A program made the translations under genes and the position numbers. From Rutidosis leptorrhynchoides (Eukaryota > Streptophyta > Magnoliopsida > Asterales > Asteraceae), in assembly GCF_046630445.1 (NCBI RefSeq), contig NC_092333.1:1946001-2010000 (forward strand): DNA of 64,000 bases. The letters are read 5' to 3'. The first letter of the stretch is position 1; each line of letters begins with the position of its first letter. The notes under the pieces were generated by a model. That model did no database searches, was not told the DNA's origin, and was given only the letters and a program-made list of their open reading frames with translations. Positions 34,690 to 51,860 of this stretch are shown here, in pieces.

Positions 34690-35250
34690 CTACGATACAA
34701 CAGTGGTGGTGTTGTGGGGGAGATTTTTGCTGACGTGACCTTGTTGTGAGACTGAGCAGACGCTGTTGTAAATGTATTGTTGTGCTATTGTGCTGCTGTG
34801 AGGTGTTAATGTTGATCGTCGTGAAGACGTCTCGGCATCAAAAAACGCAAAATTCATAGATGATTTCCTTGATTGATCACGTCCGGGTGGTCGAGGAAAC
34901 CTATCTTCTCCAAACATATCGTCTCCAAGGTTTTGTGAAAGATTCACTGATTCGGATTCAGAAATACCGAATTCTTCAACGTTTTCCGGTTCGATAAGGG
35001 TTGGCGATCGAGGTGCATACCAAGCAGGATTTTGTTTTAAAACCATAAAGCTTCCTTCCACATGTACTCTTTCTCATAAACATTTTGGTACGATTTAAGG
35101 GATTGGTCGAAAATATCTTCATCATTTGCACCACTAGGCCAGTTGCGTTCAATGTCGGAATAAATACCGTAGATTTCTTTCGAATATTTGTTGAGATCTC
35201 TCCATTTAGATGTCAACTGATCTTGATTACGTTCTCATCCGCATCGATTG
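34690..35250 (-). pseudogene. PIF/Harbinger-associated MYB/SANT-like protein, pseudogene
   Basis: The upstream minus-strand part reads RNQDQLTSKWRDLNKYSKEIYG with ERNWPSGANDEDIFDQSLKSYQ, typical of the trihelix/MYB-like DNA-binding protein encoded next to Harbinger transposases. The family usually reads RTRDQLTSKW...RPSGAND. A second frame (34690-35061, 123 codons) continues with VLKQNPAWY, an acidic linker and RPPGRDQSRKSS, like the NAM-associated C-terminal domain, which usually continues into a Lys-rich coil. The two parts are in different frames with a frameshift near 35040, and the C-terminus is short. No transposase gene or terminal inverted repeats were found nearby. Confidence 0.5.
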
Positions 35251-35768
<518 letters not shown>

Positions 35769-35776
35769 TTCATGGA

Positions 35777-36088
35777 CAGGGGCGGTTTTATTTAGGGGCA
35801 AGCGGGGGCAGCCGCCCCTAGTGGATTTGCAATTTTCAGTGTATAAATTTTGGATTTTTCGACTTTGCCCCCGGTGGATTTTTTTTTTTTTTGCCCCAAA
35901 ACCTTCAGATTTTGCCCAAAAACCTCCAAATTTTGCCCACAAACCTTCAAATTTTGCCCACAAACCTTCAAATTTTGCCCAAAAACCTCCATAATTTGCC
36001 CCAAAACCTCCATTTTTTGCCCAAAAAAATTGTTACGATTTTTAATTTTTTTTGCCCCTAGTGAAAAAAAATCCTGGTACCGCCACTC
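35777..36088. mobile_element. Non-autonomous hAT element, 312 bp, with 8-bp TSD
   Basis: Perfect target duplication ttcatgga (35769-35776 and 36089-36096). The left end is CAGGGGCGG and the right end is CCGCCACTC, a diverged inverted copy. Inner blocks aggggcaagcggggg and ttgcccctagtg are also partly inverted. Internal tandem repeats of about 20 bp (ttttgcccacaaaccttcaaa and variants, 35893-36030) fill the middle. No coding capacity. Confidence 0.8.
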
Positions 36089-36344
36089 TTCATGGATGAT
36101 AAATTGTCATTCATATTCGATTAACAAATCTTTTTAATCATTTATATTTATATTCATATTCATCTATCTATCTATAGTTTCTATTAAAATACTAAAATGA
36201 TGACATCATAATTAAACATTTTTTCTTCATTAAAAAAAATTAAAAAGTTAAAGAATTTTTTTTAGAGCATCTTGATGATGTCATAAACGTTAATTAATAT
36301 TATTTAAAAGATTTAAACCACAACTAAAAAATTATACTATTTAT

Positions 36345-36501
36345 TTATTCCAAACTAGTAATAATTTAAGGCAATGCCTTAAATGTTAAAACATCATCAT
36401 TTGATATTTGATATTTGATATGTATCTAACATTTTTCTTTTTCCTACTGATATCTACCATAACCGGTGTTTTTAAATTACTATATTACTAGTTTGGAATA
36501 A
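36345..36501. mobile_element. Small MITE with terminal inverted repeats
   Basis: The left end TTATTCCAAACTAGTAATA (36345-36363) is inverted at the right end (36483-36501, tattactagtttggaataa). The interior is about 120 bp and non-coding. The superfamily was not determined. Confidence 0.5.
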
Positions 36502-36554
36502 AAAAAATCCCATGAACAGTAACCCCATATGTTCTAGTGATATATTATTATTAA

Positions 36555-36600
36555 CTAGATATGTGGCCCGACGCGCTTCGCTGCGCGATTACTTTGTGAT
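36555..36600 (-). mobile_element. Helitron-like 3' terminus
   Basis: On the minus strand a GC-rich hairpin (GCGC-AGCGAA-GCGC) is followed after about 14 bases by CTAG and then T, as expected for a Helitron 3' end inserted between A and T. The body would extend to higher coordinates. The 5' TC end was not located. Confidence 0.5.
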
Positions 36601-36978
36601 ATATTTCGTTTTACTTAGCAAAAGATAAACTTGCATTATGTTATTAGTTGTTATAGTACGATTACCAAAAGACAGTTACAGCATACGGGATGCTATTAAC
36701 ATTGTGTTCTTAGTTATTACAGTACCACTGTGCTAAGATTATTTAACAAAAGATAGTTATAACAGCTAGTGTTACATAGAACTAAGTTATACAAAAGCAT
36801 GCTATTGATTACTGTTGGTTATTGCTTCTATACAAACGCATGTCAACAGTTTTACGTTTTTCGTTGTTTAGTCTTTCTTCCTCTTTGATGATTCTTGATC
36901 TTTGACAACTGCGATATGAAGAAAATTGTAGTTATTTTATGGTTGTGAGTGTTTGGTTAAAACTTAGAGTTATACACG

Positions 36979-37839
<861 letters not shown>

Positions 37840-37847
37840 TATACACG

Positions 37848-40800
37848 GTTCACTGAATAGGATGCACTTTGTGGTATTCTGGAGGTTTTCGTCTGGTGAG
37901 GTCTTGATTTTTTTTCTGGGGCTTCCTCTGGTGGTGTTTTCGGTATTATTTTATCTAAATGTTTAACATTTTTGAGTTAGAGTTATTGTGCGTTTAAAAT
38001 TCTTTTTGTTAATTTATGTGTATTAAATGTTAACCTTCTGCCCTTAAAATCCTAGAAATGCATAAAATCATTTCCACAATCTAAAACTTTTGGTTTTACA
38101 TGTCACAATATAATTGGTAAAAAAACATGTTTATTGTCATAAAAAATCAAACTTGGGAGTTTACTGAGAGCAAAACCTATATGTGGTTGTTTTGACCCAT
38201 TCATGAGCGATAACAAACGGGCCGAATACCAAAACTTCAATAAAAGGAGAACATGTCAAATGGTCCAAATGGGTCTAAGTAAAACAGAAGGTGACATTGA
38301 TCAACCATACCTTGAATAGTTGCGCTTTCGGTAACAGCGGGTGATTCTGATGTCGTAGTTGTATATCTTGTCTAAAACAAATTCTAGTGTGAGTGATGTT
38401 TCTTGATTCTTTTTGAAACTGAAACTGGAGTATATGGGTTGCGCCGATCATGGTGTCAACAATTGGGGGCAGTTCGTCTTGGGTATCGTATCATTGCTCT
38501 TTCATAAGGTTTGTGCAGTCTTGGGTATTGTATCATATATTATTGCCGTATTGGTATTTTAAGGCTTGAGTGTCACTTTTTTGTGAGTGCAGAAGCGTAC
38601 CCGCAATATTTGCTGTAGTTTCATAGGTAAAATGGAAGCATAATGAAAACGCATATGTTACTCTTTCTTCATTTTGGTTTCTCCATCTTTGTCATCTGCA
38701 CAACATCACAATAACTTATCAAATACACATATTACAAAAGTAATAAACCTTTTAATTATATTATAATAAACATCTAAACAAAAAGAGAATGTGTTCTCAA
38801 CAATCTTACACAACTATAGTCACAAGCATAGAATCAAATTTCCAAAATGTATGCAACACAATAAACAAAAAAACCTATAGATTTCCAAAGCATAGAATCA
38901 AATTTCCGTAACGTTTGCAATACAAAAAAACAAAATAGATAAAATTAAACCTAGAATTAACTTAACACAAACATTGTAACATATAATCATAGCAACTCGA
39001 ATTTGACATCAGTTACTACATAAAACTATAAATTAATCATATAATAGATACAAAATAAAGTAAAACTTACCTATTAACTGGTTATTCTTGAAGGAACTGA
39101 ACACGTTTACAAAAACTGAAGCCCAAATACTGGGACAAATGTGAGTGTGAAAATAACATCGAAACAGCATCAAAAATCATAGTGGTAACTATAGTTGTGG
39201 CCAGCGGAAACTATAGAACTACCAGAAACAGATTCAACATATGTAACGCCCTGAGCTTCATCGGACAAAACCCTAAATCATCAATCAATACGAACGAACC
39301 GGATAAAGGAAACGATTCGAAAAACCAAATCAAACAAAAAAGTAAAAATCGACTGAAAACATGTTGGAAAAGGGTTTAAAATCGTTCACCTCAAACCCTA
39401 ATTTTAGCAGTGGAGGGAGTCAGTAAAGGAGACTGATCCGTTACGAAAAGAAATGAACACTACGCTCTTCGTAAGGACAGAATAGTTTTGTTGAACGTAT
39501 TGTGATTGTTATATGATACAATAAACCATGAAACAAAGAATAAGAAAGAGGCAATGCAAATATGGGGAATAATATTATTATTATTTCTCTCTTATTTTAC
39601 TTTACATTATCAAAGCAAAATAGAGGCAGTCCCCCTCTTTTCGTTTACACATTGATTTATTTATATAATAACCAAAGTAACGAAAGTACTACTCCATGTT
39701 TCTCACATCCTCTTGTGACGTGGCAATAATTAAGGGAACATGGAGTGAATGGAGAAACAAACAAAAATAACTTCATTTGACTCTTTCAAATTTTCACGAA
39801 GATGGTTTGGATCAAGATTTTACTTTTAGATTCGGGTTGGTAATATCCACCTGGATTAAGAGAAAAAAAAACGATTAAAGAGTAATGAAACATGCATTTG
39901 TGAAGTCTCCATCTATATATGAAAATTAGTTGTGCGACGAAAATAGGGGAGAACGAAAAGGATGATCTAATTGTACCTACAAGGCTACAACTATTTCTAA
40001 TTTGTAATTACACAATAATAATTAAAAGAGGGGACATGTTATTAACTCTAAGGGATTCACGTAGCCCACTAAACACATGAGTAAATGATCAAATTAGACA
40101 AATTGGACGGTAGAAACAGTAGATTACCACATAGTAAAGGCATTTATTTCCTCACAAAACGCAAGCCAAACGGCGTAACGGTGTTTGGCTGTTATAATTA
40201 TTAAGAATTAAGAATAAGAATTAGGGTCTTTCTTTATGCAGTTCAAAACCGTCATTCTCATCCATCTTCTTCAAGTGAAAATTAGGGTTTACATCATCTT
40301 CTTCATTCTCATCGTGATGGATTGTTGGAATTCTTAGAGAAATTGAACTCTTTTTCTTTATGATTTCATACTCCGCGTTATCAGATAAGCACCAATTCGT
40401 TGACTATCGATTGGGGCTTTCGAATCCGCTTTTTTTCTAGGTTTGTACTTTTTGAAAATTTCTTCTTTAAATTTCTTATGTATTTCTTTCTCATTCAATC
40501 TTTTAGTTTCTTGCATTCATTAGTTATCTACAATTTACTCACTTATGGTTGTATTCAAAAAGTGAGTTATTTTTCTTGGAACAACACAGGCTTCAAATCA
40601 CTCCGTAATTTATATGACAAAGGAACTCTGAATCTAATTCCATGTACTCACTTCGAGCTACTCAAATCTGTAGGTCAGTTTTCTCAATTGAATTTGAATT
40701 TGAATACCAATTGTTCATCAATCTGCCTTCCAAAACATTTAGGTTGATTATTTGGCCTCTTCATCCTTTTCCTTATCCTTTTTCTCCTCGATCTATTTTC

Positions 40801-41083
40801 CAGCAATGTAATTCTAATAAGTTTTATTTTTTTGAAAATTGTTGGAAAATTGATTCAATGGTTTATGTGATTTGTAGTGTTTGTATACTTACTTAATTAT
40901 AAGTTGCGCAAGTAAGGAGAAAGGTCATATGTAGAGTCATATGTGTGCAAGTGTGTTATCATGTCACTCGAATAAATAATACGAGTATAAGATATAGTCA
41001 CGTTTCATAGTGACTTTGTTTGTTGCTTGCAGTTTTCTAACTATATATATATATCCAAATAAAGCATAAAGAGTTATTTTGAA
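37848..41083. other. Unassigned intergenic or Helitron-internal DNA
   Basis: No long coding frame is convincing. Stretches at 39200-39420 (aaaccctaaatc, caaaccctaatttt) and 40200-40440 (attagggtttacatcatcttctt) look like plant 5' untranslated regions. This would fit gene fragments captured by a Helitron, but no protein is recognised. Confidence 0.35.
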
Positions 41084-41140
41084 AGTGCGTCAAAGGTGTT
41101 TGATGAAATGTCAAAAAACAAATGCAGTCATATGGTATGA
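41084..41140 (+). pseudogene. PPR-like gene fragment A
   Basis: Reads SASKVFDEMSKNKCSHMV and then a stop. SAxKVFDEM is the signature of plant pentatricopeptide repeats, RNA-binding proteins of mitochondria and plastids. Only about one half-repeat is present. A similar fragment lies 1 kb downstream. Confidence 0.45.
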
Positions 41141-42072
41141 TTTCAGTTGTACCTACGTATATAGATTTGGAAGTCAATATTTGTTTGATATATATAAATT
41201 TAAATGTTATTATATCTCACACTAACACAGTTATGTTGAAAATTTGAGATTATATCATGTTATGTTCGCTGTCGATAGATCCATAATGTATTTGAAGCAG
41301 TTTATATATTGTGGTGTATTTTAGGTTTTATCCTCATATAAAACTATAACATATGGATGGATTTTTATAAGGTGAGTTTTTAGATTGTTGTAACAGATTG
41401 CATTATTCTCTGTTAGTCTTTCATTTGATTGACTAAGGATTTCGTTTTGTCCGCTTTTGTTAGTTTAGAGGTTTTAGTAATATTTGTTCACAATGTGATT
41501 TTATCATCAAATACTCATCAAGTAGCTTCCGTGACAGATCTGTGGCATGTGATAGCCTAACTTGATCAGAAACGTCTACGAGATACATCCATCGCTCCAA
41601 ATTCATTTGCACAACGGTATAACCTCTTAATCCCCATCCTCTTAGTTTTCCGATCATATTTAACTAATACTCTGTATCATTTATCTGTTATGCTTGAAAT
41701 TTGTTTATTTCTTATCATCTTATGTAGTATAAATGGTAGTATAAATACATTACCTCTTTCAAACATTCAGTTCGGATAATGTATGTTTTAGTATATTTCA
41801 CTTAAGAGATGGTAAAGACCGTAGACAATAGGGAAGTAAGTTTGAATTTATTTAAAATTCTAACAAGACCTTTATCGTTTGATGTAAATTTTTTCTATGG
41901 ATTGACAGTCGAAAATGAGAATATTGATGATTACAGCTCAAAAGAAATTTGACAATTCTATGGTAAATGATAATTGAATAACTTCATTGATTATATTTGT
42001 AGACAAAATTGCGTACACTTTTTATTTGGGTTATATGCAGTTGCAAAAAGTTAGCGTTGAATGGTGGTTTTC
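41141..42072. other. Unassigned, between PPR-like fragments
   Basis: A/T-rich, with no supported coding frame. Short stretches such as ttatatgcag at the end resemble splice acceptors. Confidence 0.35.
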
Positions 42073-42150
42073 AGTGCATTGAAGGTATTTGATGAAATGC
42101 CTTAGACAAAAAGAGTAACATGTTTGTTTTGTGCTTATCTTTGTTTTGTT
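42073..42150 (+). pseudogene. PPR-like gene fragment B
   Basis: Reads SALKVFDEMP, then a stop codon, then TKRVTCLFCAYLC in the same frame. This is comparable to the common PPR string VFDEMPxRNVVSWNAL. It resembles fragment A, so the two may be duplicated exons of one captured gene. Confidence 0.45.
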
Positions 42151-42559
42151 TGAAGGGCAATAGATGTTTCAAGATGAAGATGATGATTTTGTCTGTTTCG
42201 TTCTTCGTAATGTAGCACTGATTGTGGGATATGGTTGCCATCTTCAGGTATAATCCTATATTTTTTATTTCGATTTATGCTTATGTTCGACATTCACCTT
42301 CATTTATCATTCTTAAATTTCAGATTTAATCTAAAGATAGGATCAGATCGGGACTATCTTAAGGTAATATTTCAATTTCGATTTTTAGTTTTTATATATT
42401 TATATATTGCTTCTTCCCTTTTTAACAATTTACTTGCTTCAGAAAACTTTAGGATTCAAATTCGTGAGTTTGTGAGTAAAACTTTACATTTTAATCTTAT
42501 CTTGGATTCTATATTTTGTGGTTTTAATCCCAGGTATACTTTAGATTTGGCAATCATAG

Positions 42560-42601
<42 letters not shown>

Positions 42602-44205
42602 TGATCCAATATCCAACCCGTTTTGGCTCCTCTAACCCTCTAACATATGGTGGTATAACTATTGCAGCCAATGTCATGAACACAGGAACGTGCTTGAATT
42701 TCCTTTTATTTATGTGTTTGGATATCTTATTAATTATAATAGTGATTAAGCATGCTGCTTTCTAGATTGTTTTATGTGAGTCATGTATTGAAAGTACCTG
42801 TAATACTTTTGCAGCAAGTGAAAAACTTTGGAGATCCTTTTTCTAGCAATTCATGAAGATAACAAAGATAACATTCAGTAAACAGAGCTCCTTATACCAT
42901 TATTTAATTATTATTATTGTTATTGCTATTAATTATTAATTATTATTATTAATGTTGTTATTAATTTATTAACAGAGAAAGAAAGAAACAATAGGCTGGG
43001 AAAACAAAAATTTTCATTTAATTGGTATTCTTTCTTATACAGGCTTTCTTGGAATTTGGATGTTCGGGGGTTGAAAGACGGGCAAGTTTTAGCTTGCATA
43101 TGCACGGGACAGAAATAATATGGGCCCAGTAGTACTGGAGTTTTTACCGACAACCACAACGACAAGGCTGCTGCTCATTTGAAGGTAATATTTTTATCTT
43201 TGATGATGTGGTCTAATGATTCTTTTTGTGATCTTTGTGTCTTTAACTTCTGCCAAGAACTGAATGATGTTGAGTTGTTGTGACAGTTGAAGCTCGCAAC
43301 ACTGTGGAACCAGTTCGCAACGTTGTCAAAAAGGTAATTATAGTGTCTTAATTAACATTTTTTTTATCGGTTAGCTTTTTATTTCTGTATAAATGCATTG
43401 TTGCACATGAATTGTTTTGGTTTTAGATTTACAAAGACTCTATTTTTTATTGTATCCATTACAAACCAAACTTTTGCTTGGATTGATGTGCTACTCTATA
43501 GATATTAGATATATTATATTATATATGTGATAGTTTATGCATAGTAACTGTCATGTGACTTACTTCTATCATTGTAATGATTTTCTACCTCTTGTGTGGA
43601 AATCTAATAATTTGTGGTCATATGAGAAGCTAATCAATCAAATACATATGTAAGAAGGAAATTAGAAGTTGTTGGGAAGCTGAAAATGTTTCAAGGTCGT
43701 TGCAGAAATCTTAAATAGTGTTTAATGGTGAGTTGGGTACCAAAAAACCTTTGGTTTAACAAATGGGTCAAGGGATGTGCAATGGATAATTGTTTATCTA
43801 TGTATGGATAATTGGTTTATCTACAAGCAAATGTATGGATAATTGGTTTATCTATACATGGAGGTAGACATTGGTATATATGAAAGAAGATTGGTTTGGA
43901 TATTTTTAAGGGATTTCTCTATACATGCAGGTAGACATTGGTATATATGGAAGAAGAATAACATTATAATAAGTTCACCATGGAGCTGCGTCAAAGTGTG
44001 TGTTTCAATCAACTTGAGTTGTATATTTGTTATCTCATCAATTTTATTTTGTATACTGTTTTTTTTTTTATAAGTTTTTTTTATTTGTATGGACAACCAT
44101 AAAATTTGGATACTTTATCAAGATTCAAGTATATATTTATCGAATGTTTTTTTATTGTCTAATAACAATTGTAAATTTTAACAATCATTTTAAATGATTT
44201 TCTTT
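42151..44205. other. Unassigned, with a poly(T) tract
   Basis: A poly(T) run of about 38 bases at 42561-42598. A duplicated 30-40 bp segment with tacatggaggtagacattggtatatatg occurs at about 43855-43885 and 43922-43950. No supported gene. The Phe-rich frame across the T run is an artefact of composition. Confidence 0.4.
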
Positions 44206-44239
44206 ACCAAATCCGTGATTTTACGGGTACTTCAACTAG
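44206..44239 (+). mobile_element. Helitron-like 3' terminus
   Basis: A hairpin (CCGT-gatttt-ACGG) followed by gtacttcaaCTAG and T, a typical plant Helitron 3' end. The body would lie to the left and could include the PPR-like fragments. The 5' end was not located. Confidence 0.55.
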
Positions 44240-44626
44240 TTATTAATCTATTTAGATAATCCACGTTCATTATAAGAGAATCAGATCGAATAGATGCACA
44301 TTAATCAAACATCTATTTTCATTCCTATGTAGCCTATTTGTCCAAACAACTTTATATGTCCAAGCAACTTTACCAAGTATTATTATGGTTATGATTACGA
44401 TGGGTGGTGGGGAGTAGGTGATTTTCAGGTGGAATGTCAGTGTCTCGATCAGTTTGATATTAATTGGCGTATTCGTAATAACAAGATAAAAGATAAGATC
44501 GCGTTACATATATATAATAATGGGATTTTCTAACCAGTGCTTTACCGCACGTGATAAGAAACAATTAAATAATTAAAACTGAATAACACTATTCGTAATT
44601 AATATGAATACACATATGGAAATAAT
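44240..44626. other. No feature seen
   Basis: A/T-rich spacer without a convincing coding frame or repeat. Confidence 0.4.
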
Positions 44627-44639
44627 GAGAGTTTAGTAA

Positions 44640-45093
44640 GCCTGATGTTGGGCCTGGTTGTGAGCCCGGTTTGGGTCCAGATTCGGGTGTCGGGTCGGGT
44701 GAGGGTGGTGGGTCGGGTGGAACGTATAGTTTTTTTGAGGAGGCGTTAAAAGGTATTGAAAACTTGGTTAGGGTGGAAGGTAAGTTGATTGGGTCGAAGA
44801 CGCTTCCGAAGCTTAAAGAGGGATCGAGGGATCGGCTAAAGAAAGGTAAAGGAGTGGTTGTTCGAAGGTCTAAGTTTGATGGTTAAGTTATTTTTCGTTC
44901 GATAATTTGTTAGTTTCTTTGAGCTTTTGTTGTTTTTGTTTTTTGTGTTCGTGTTTGTAGAGGTTTTTGTGTTGTTTGGCCTCGGTGCCTATGTTTGTAT
45001 CATTGTTCCGAGTCTTCATTTTTTTGATCAAGGTCTCGTGTTTTATAAAAGTTTCGGTTTTTTTTGCCAAAAAAAAATAAAATAAAAAAAATA
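44640..45093 (+). mobile_element. Retroposed, 5'-truncated LINE-like fragment with poly(A)
   Basis: Flanked by gagagtttagtaa (44627-44639) and gagagtttattaa (45094-45106), a 13-bp target duplication with one mismatch. It ends in an A-rich tail (about 45069-45091). Inside, a frame open from the left edge (at least 71 codons, 44671-44886) contains TYSFFEEALKGIENLVRVEG and a basic C-terminus KGKGVVVRRSKFDG. It is followed by a T/G-rich 3' untranslated stretch. The features point to target-primed reverse transcription. The protein is not the usual LINE RT end, so it could be a LINE ORF1-only derivative or a processed transcript. Confidence 0.6.
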
Positions 45094-45171
45094 GAGAGTT
45101 TATTAAATGCTTAATATGTTATAATTGAATAGTTTGAGTGAATTGAATGCTTCTTATGGTATGTCCTAAGG

Positions 45172-45340
45172 GTATGGGTGTTCATCGGTTCGGTTTTTGA
45201 TTTTCGGTTTATTCGGTTCGGTTTTGAAATTTATAAAATCAAACCGAAACCAAATGTTAATATAAAATCAAAACCAAAACCGAACCGAAAACCGAATTTG
45301 ATTTCGGTATGGTTTCGGTTAAAACCGAAAATCACTAAAC
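45172..45340. repeat. Low-complexity ACCGAA/TTCGGT inverted tract
   Basis: ttcggtttattcggttcgg on the left and aaccgaaccgaaaaccgaa on the right form an imperfect inverted repeat. Such tracts are common inside plant DNA transposons. No boundaries or target duplication were identified. Confidence 0.5.
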
Positions 45341-45368
45341 GTAAAAATCTTAACCAACATAATTACTG

Positions 45369-47194
45369 TGACGATCGCTCCAAATCCATATGGACGAATA
45401 CGTCATTCATCGATTTCATTGCGAGGTATTTGACCTCTATATGATACGTTTTATAAACATTGCATTCTTTTGAAAAGGTATACCATAAATGAATATTTAA
45501 ACCCAAGATTTTCGACATCTGATGATTTCTACATATAGACAATCACCGTAAATAATAGTTTACAATAATACTTCCGTTGACAATGTAGTCAAAATAGATA
45601 CATGATGATGGTTTTGTAAATGCAACGTTTTCTTGAATAAAGCATGTATGACTCCATGCACAAAGCTTGTCTAACATATAAGCAAACAGCGGAAGACTTC
45701 TAGGGAACCTGAGAATAAACATGCTAACAAGTGTCAACACAAAGGTTGGTGAGTTCATAGTTTTAATGTATCGTATAATCTGTATATAAAGGTGGATCAC
45801 AAGATTTCAGTTGTTTCATCCAAAAACGTTTATCAAAATATTCTACAAGATTGAGCACCCTGGTAACTAAACTTAACGTATATATAATTTGTACCATTTG
45901 TATAATCATCTTAATAATACACGCAAACCAACATGTACGCTTCTCAAATAGCATACGTCCGTTAAAAGGCTAGCGCTCTAGCTCGGACGGGGATATCAAG
46001 CCCTATGGATCCATATACTACTACTCGCGCCCACCAGTTCTTATAACCGGCAGTTACTAGTTACCAAAGCTAAGGGATTTTCAGTTCAAACTCAGTATAG
46101 AATTTAGTATGTACTTGTGTCCATTGTTTTTAAAATAAAGTGCATGTATTCTCAGCCCAAAAATATATATTGCAAAATCATTTAAAAAGGGAGCAAATGA
46201 AACTCACCTTAGCAGCATATAAAGTCGTTCACCAAAATGTGACTGAAACTCGGATTACCAAATAACCGTAGATCTCAACCTAGAGAACATATGTTGGTCA
46301 ATAAATGTCTATCAAGCTAGGTCTGGTCATAGTGTATCATAATCCTAATGCTCGAGATTGACATACAAAAGTTTTCAAAAGTCATTTCAAAAAGTCAATC
46401 TGATTCAATACTATAGTTGAATGATTATGATAATCGAAACATTTTAACATTTCACATAGTTTTCCCAATTCTTGTAAAATTAGACTATAGTTTTTATAAG
46501 GCTTTAAAATATGATAAAATAATCAATTTTGACAATTGTTCAACAAAACAAGACGTGCCTTATATAAGGATTCATTTACTCGGCTGGTAATATTCAAAAA
46601 TCCAATTTATCAATCTTACATACAAGTTGTTTAAATATCAATTGCAGATTCAAAAGCAATTTTAATTAATGTCAATCATAATACAGTTGATCATATCCTT
46701 TAATTCGTTCACCGAAATTACGCGATTTCTAAATGAAAAGTTATTGATTTTTCGTCAGCTTTCCAAAAACATGCATATCATATACCTTTTATCAGTAATA
46801 TATGTTCTTAATTCGTGATTCATCATAAACTGTTTAACGACGAATTTAGCATACAAGCATGCATAAATATATATACTCGAGCACTAGACATGGATACACA
46901 ATTAATATATAAAAGATAAGATATGAATGCTCACGTATCAATATTGTGATTCAACATTGCAGGAAAGTACGTAGACGTAACAGAGATGATAAACACTAGG
47001 TTTGACTTGCAAAATAATACCCACGAACATTACCCATAACCTCCATAGCTATAACCCATAGTTTCCTTAGCTCTATCCCACTCGAAAACCATTTTGAAAG
47101 TGACACGCTCGTGACCTCGTCGTAGTATTTTATGTATGGTACTAATAATAATAAGATTAATAATAATATTAATCTTAATAATAATAATAATAAA

Positions 47195-47266
<72 letters not shown>

Positions 47267-47797
47267 CATACGGAGTAATAATAAGAATATATGTATGTGT
47301 GTGTGATAAGTGTCGAGCAAAATGCCATTTTATAGCATCAGGCCAGACTTTTGCCTCCATGCGATCGCATGGAGTTGAGAGGCGTTGGCCGTGCGATCGT
47401 ATGGCCTTGATTTTCCAGCTCACATGTTTTAACTTTTTGTTTGTCGACATATTAAATAAATATAAATATAATATATATAATTTATATTAATTATATATAT
47501 ATTATATTATATTCTTGTGCATAGTTCACTTGTAAATTTAGTCCCGTCATTTTGTACGTTGACGCTCGACTAATGTCCCGGTTCCGGTTTTTCGAATGTC
47601 TTTTCGTACGCTGAGAAAACTAGTACTTTTTGTTACGCGACGTGTACCTTTATCAAAAAATAAACTTAATCATTGATAAACTATGTCACTCGAAGTGTAG
47701 CTTTAATCAATTAAGTGTTTTGGTTATTTGCTTCAATAAATTATCGTCTCGTAGTATATACATATACATATATACATTTTCATTTTGAAATAGTGTT
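45369..47797 (-). mobile_element. Gypsy-type LTR with an Athila-like U3 and a different 3' half
   Basis: The 3' end in element sense is ...GATCGTCACA (complement of tgtgacgatc at 45369). It carries the same blocks as the other large LTRs: ggctgagaatacatgcac, gatccatagggcttgatatcc, ctcaccaacctttgtgttgac and ttattctcagg. Its 5' part (about 47300-47600) instead matches the U3 of the Athila elements: tgtcgac spacer, cttgtgcatagtt, cccggttccgg and tcgtacgc blocks, a TATA box and a palindrome pair. It is cut on the right by the next LTR at 47798. A (TA)n array is at 47199-47263. Confidence 0.55.
47326..47406 (-). promoter_or_regulatory. LTR promoter: TATA box and decayed paired palindromes
   Basis: CTCCATGCGATCGCATGGAG (47355-47374) is intact. 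Its partner (47387-47406) has core GTGCGATCGTAT and outer arms GGCC/GGCC, so it is decayed. Centres are still exactly 32 bp apart. GCTATAAAATGG follows in element sense (complement of 47325-47336). Confidence 0.7.
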
Positions 47798-51114
<3,317 letters not shown>

Positions 51115-51583
51115 TGATAATGCTAAAAACGAACATATATTTCATAGCATTATTCCTCAAGAAAGACAAGATTTTAGTTGCAATTGTTCTATTTACAAGT
51201 GATATTCGTTTAAATAATAAAAGGTGAAAACAACGGACAGATTCGACGAATTGAAGACGCAAACGACCAAAAAGCTCAAAAGTACAAAGTACAATCAAAG
51301 TGGTTCCAATTATTGATAAGAAACGTCTCAGAATTACAAGAGCACAAGATTCAAAACGCAAAGTACAAGATATTAAATTGTACGCAAGGACGTTCAAAAA
51401 TTCGGAACCGGGACCAGAGTCAACTCTCAACGCTCGACGCAACGGACTAAAAATTACAAGTTAACTATGTATATAAATATAATATAATATATAATTAATT
51501 ATATAAATTATATATATATATTATATTTATATAATAAAACGTCGGCAAACAAAGATCCAAAAGGTGTGAGCTGGATCCGATAT

Positions 51584-51660
51584 CTCAGCGACTCGCGGAG
51601 TTCTAAGAGAAAATGGGCCGCGACTCGCGGAGCTCCAAATTCTAAAAATGCCTATAAAAG
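51584..51660 (+). promoter_or_regulatory. LTR promoter: paired palindromes with CGCGACTCGCG core, then TATA box (element 3)
   Basis: Two odd-centred palindromes around CCGCGA-C-TCGCGG: the first has one mismatch in the arm (51584-51600), the second is perfect (51618-51630). Centres at 51592 and 51624 are 32 bp apart. CCTATAAAAG (51651-51660) follows. Same place and spacing as in elements 1 and 2, but a different core. Confidence 0.75.
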
Positions 51661-51711
51661 CTAACGCATTCTGAACGTTTTATATATCCTTTTATCAATC
51701 TCTCTATCAAC

Positions 51712-51860
<149 letters not shown>

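Noticed and set aside
42235-42765. Phe-rich frame of 176 codons
   Set aside because: It crosses a poly(T) run and has no recognisable domain. Composition explains it.
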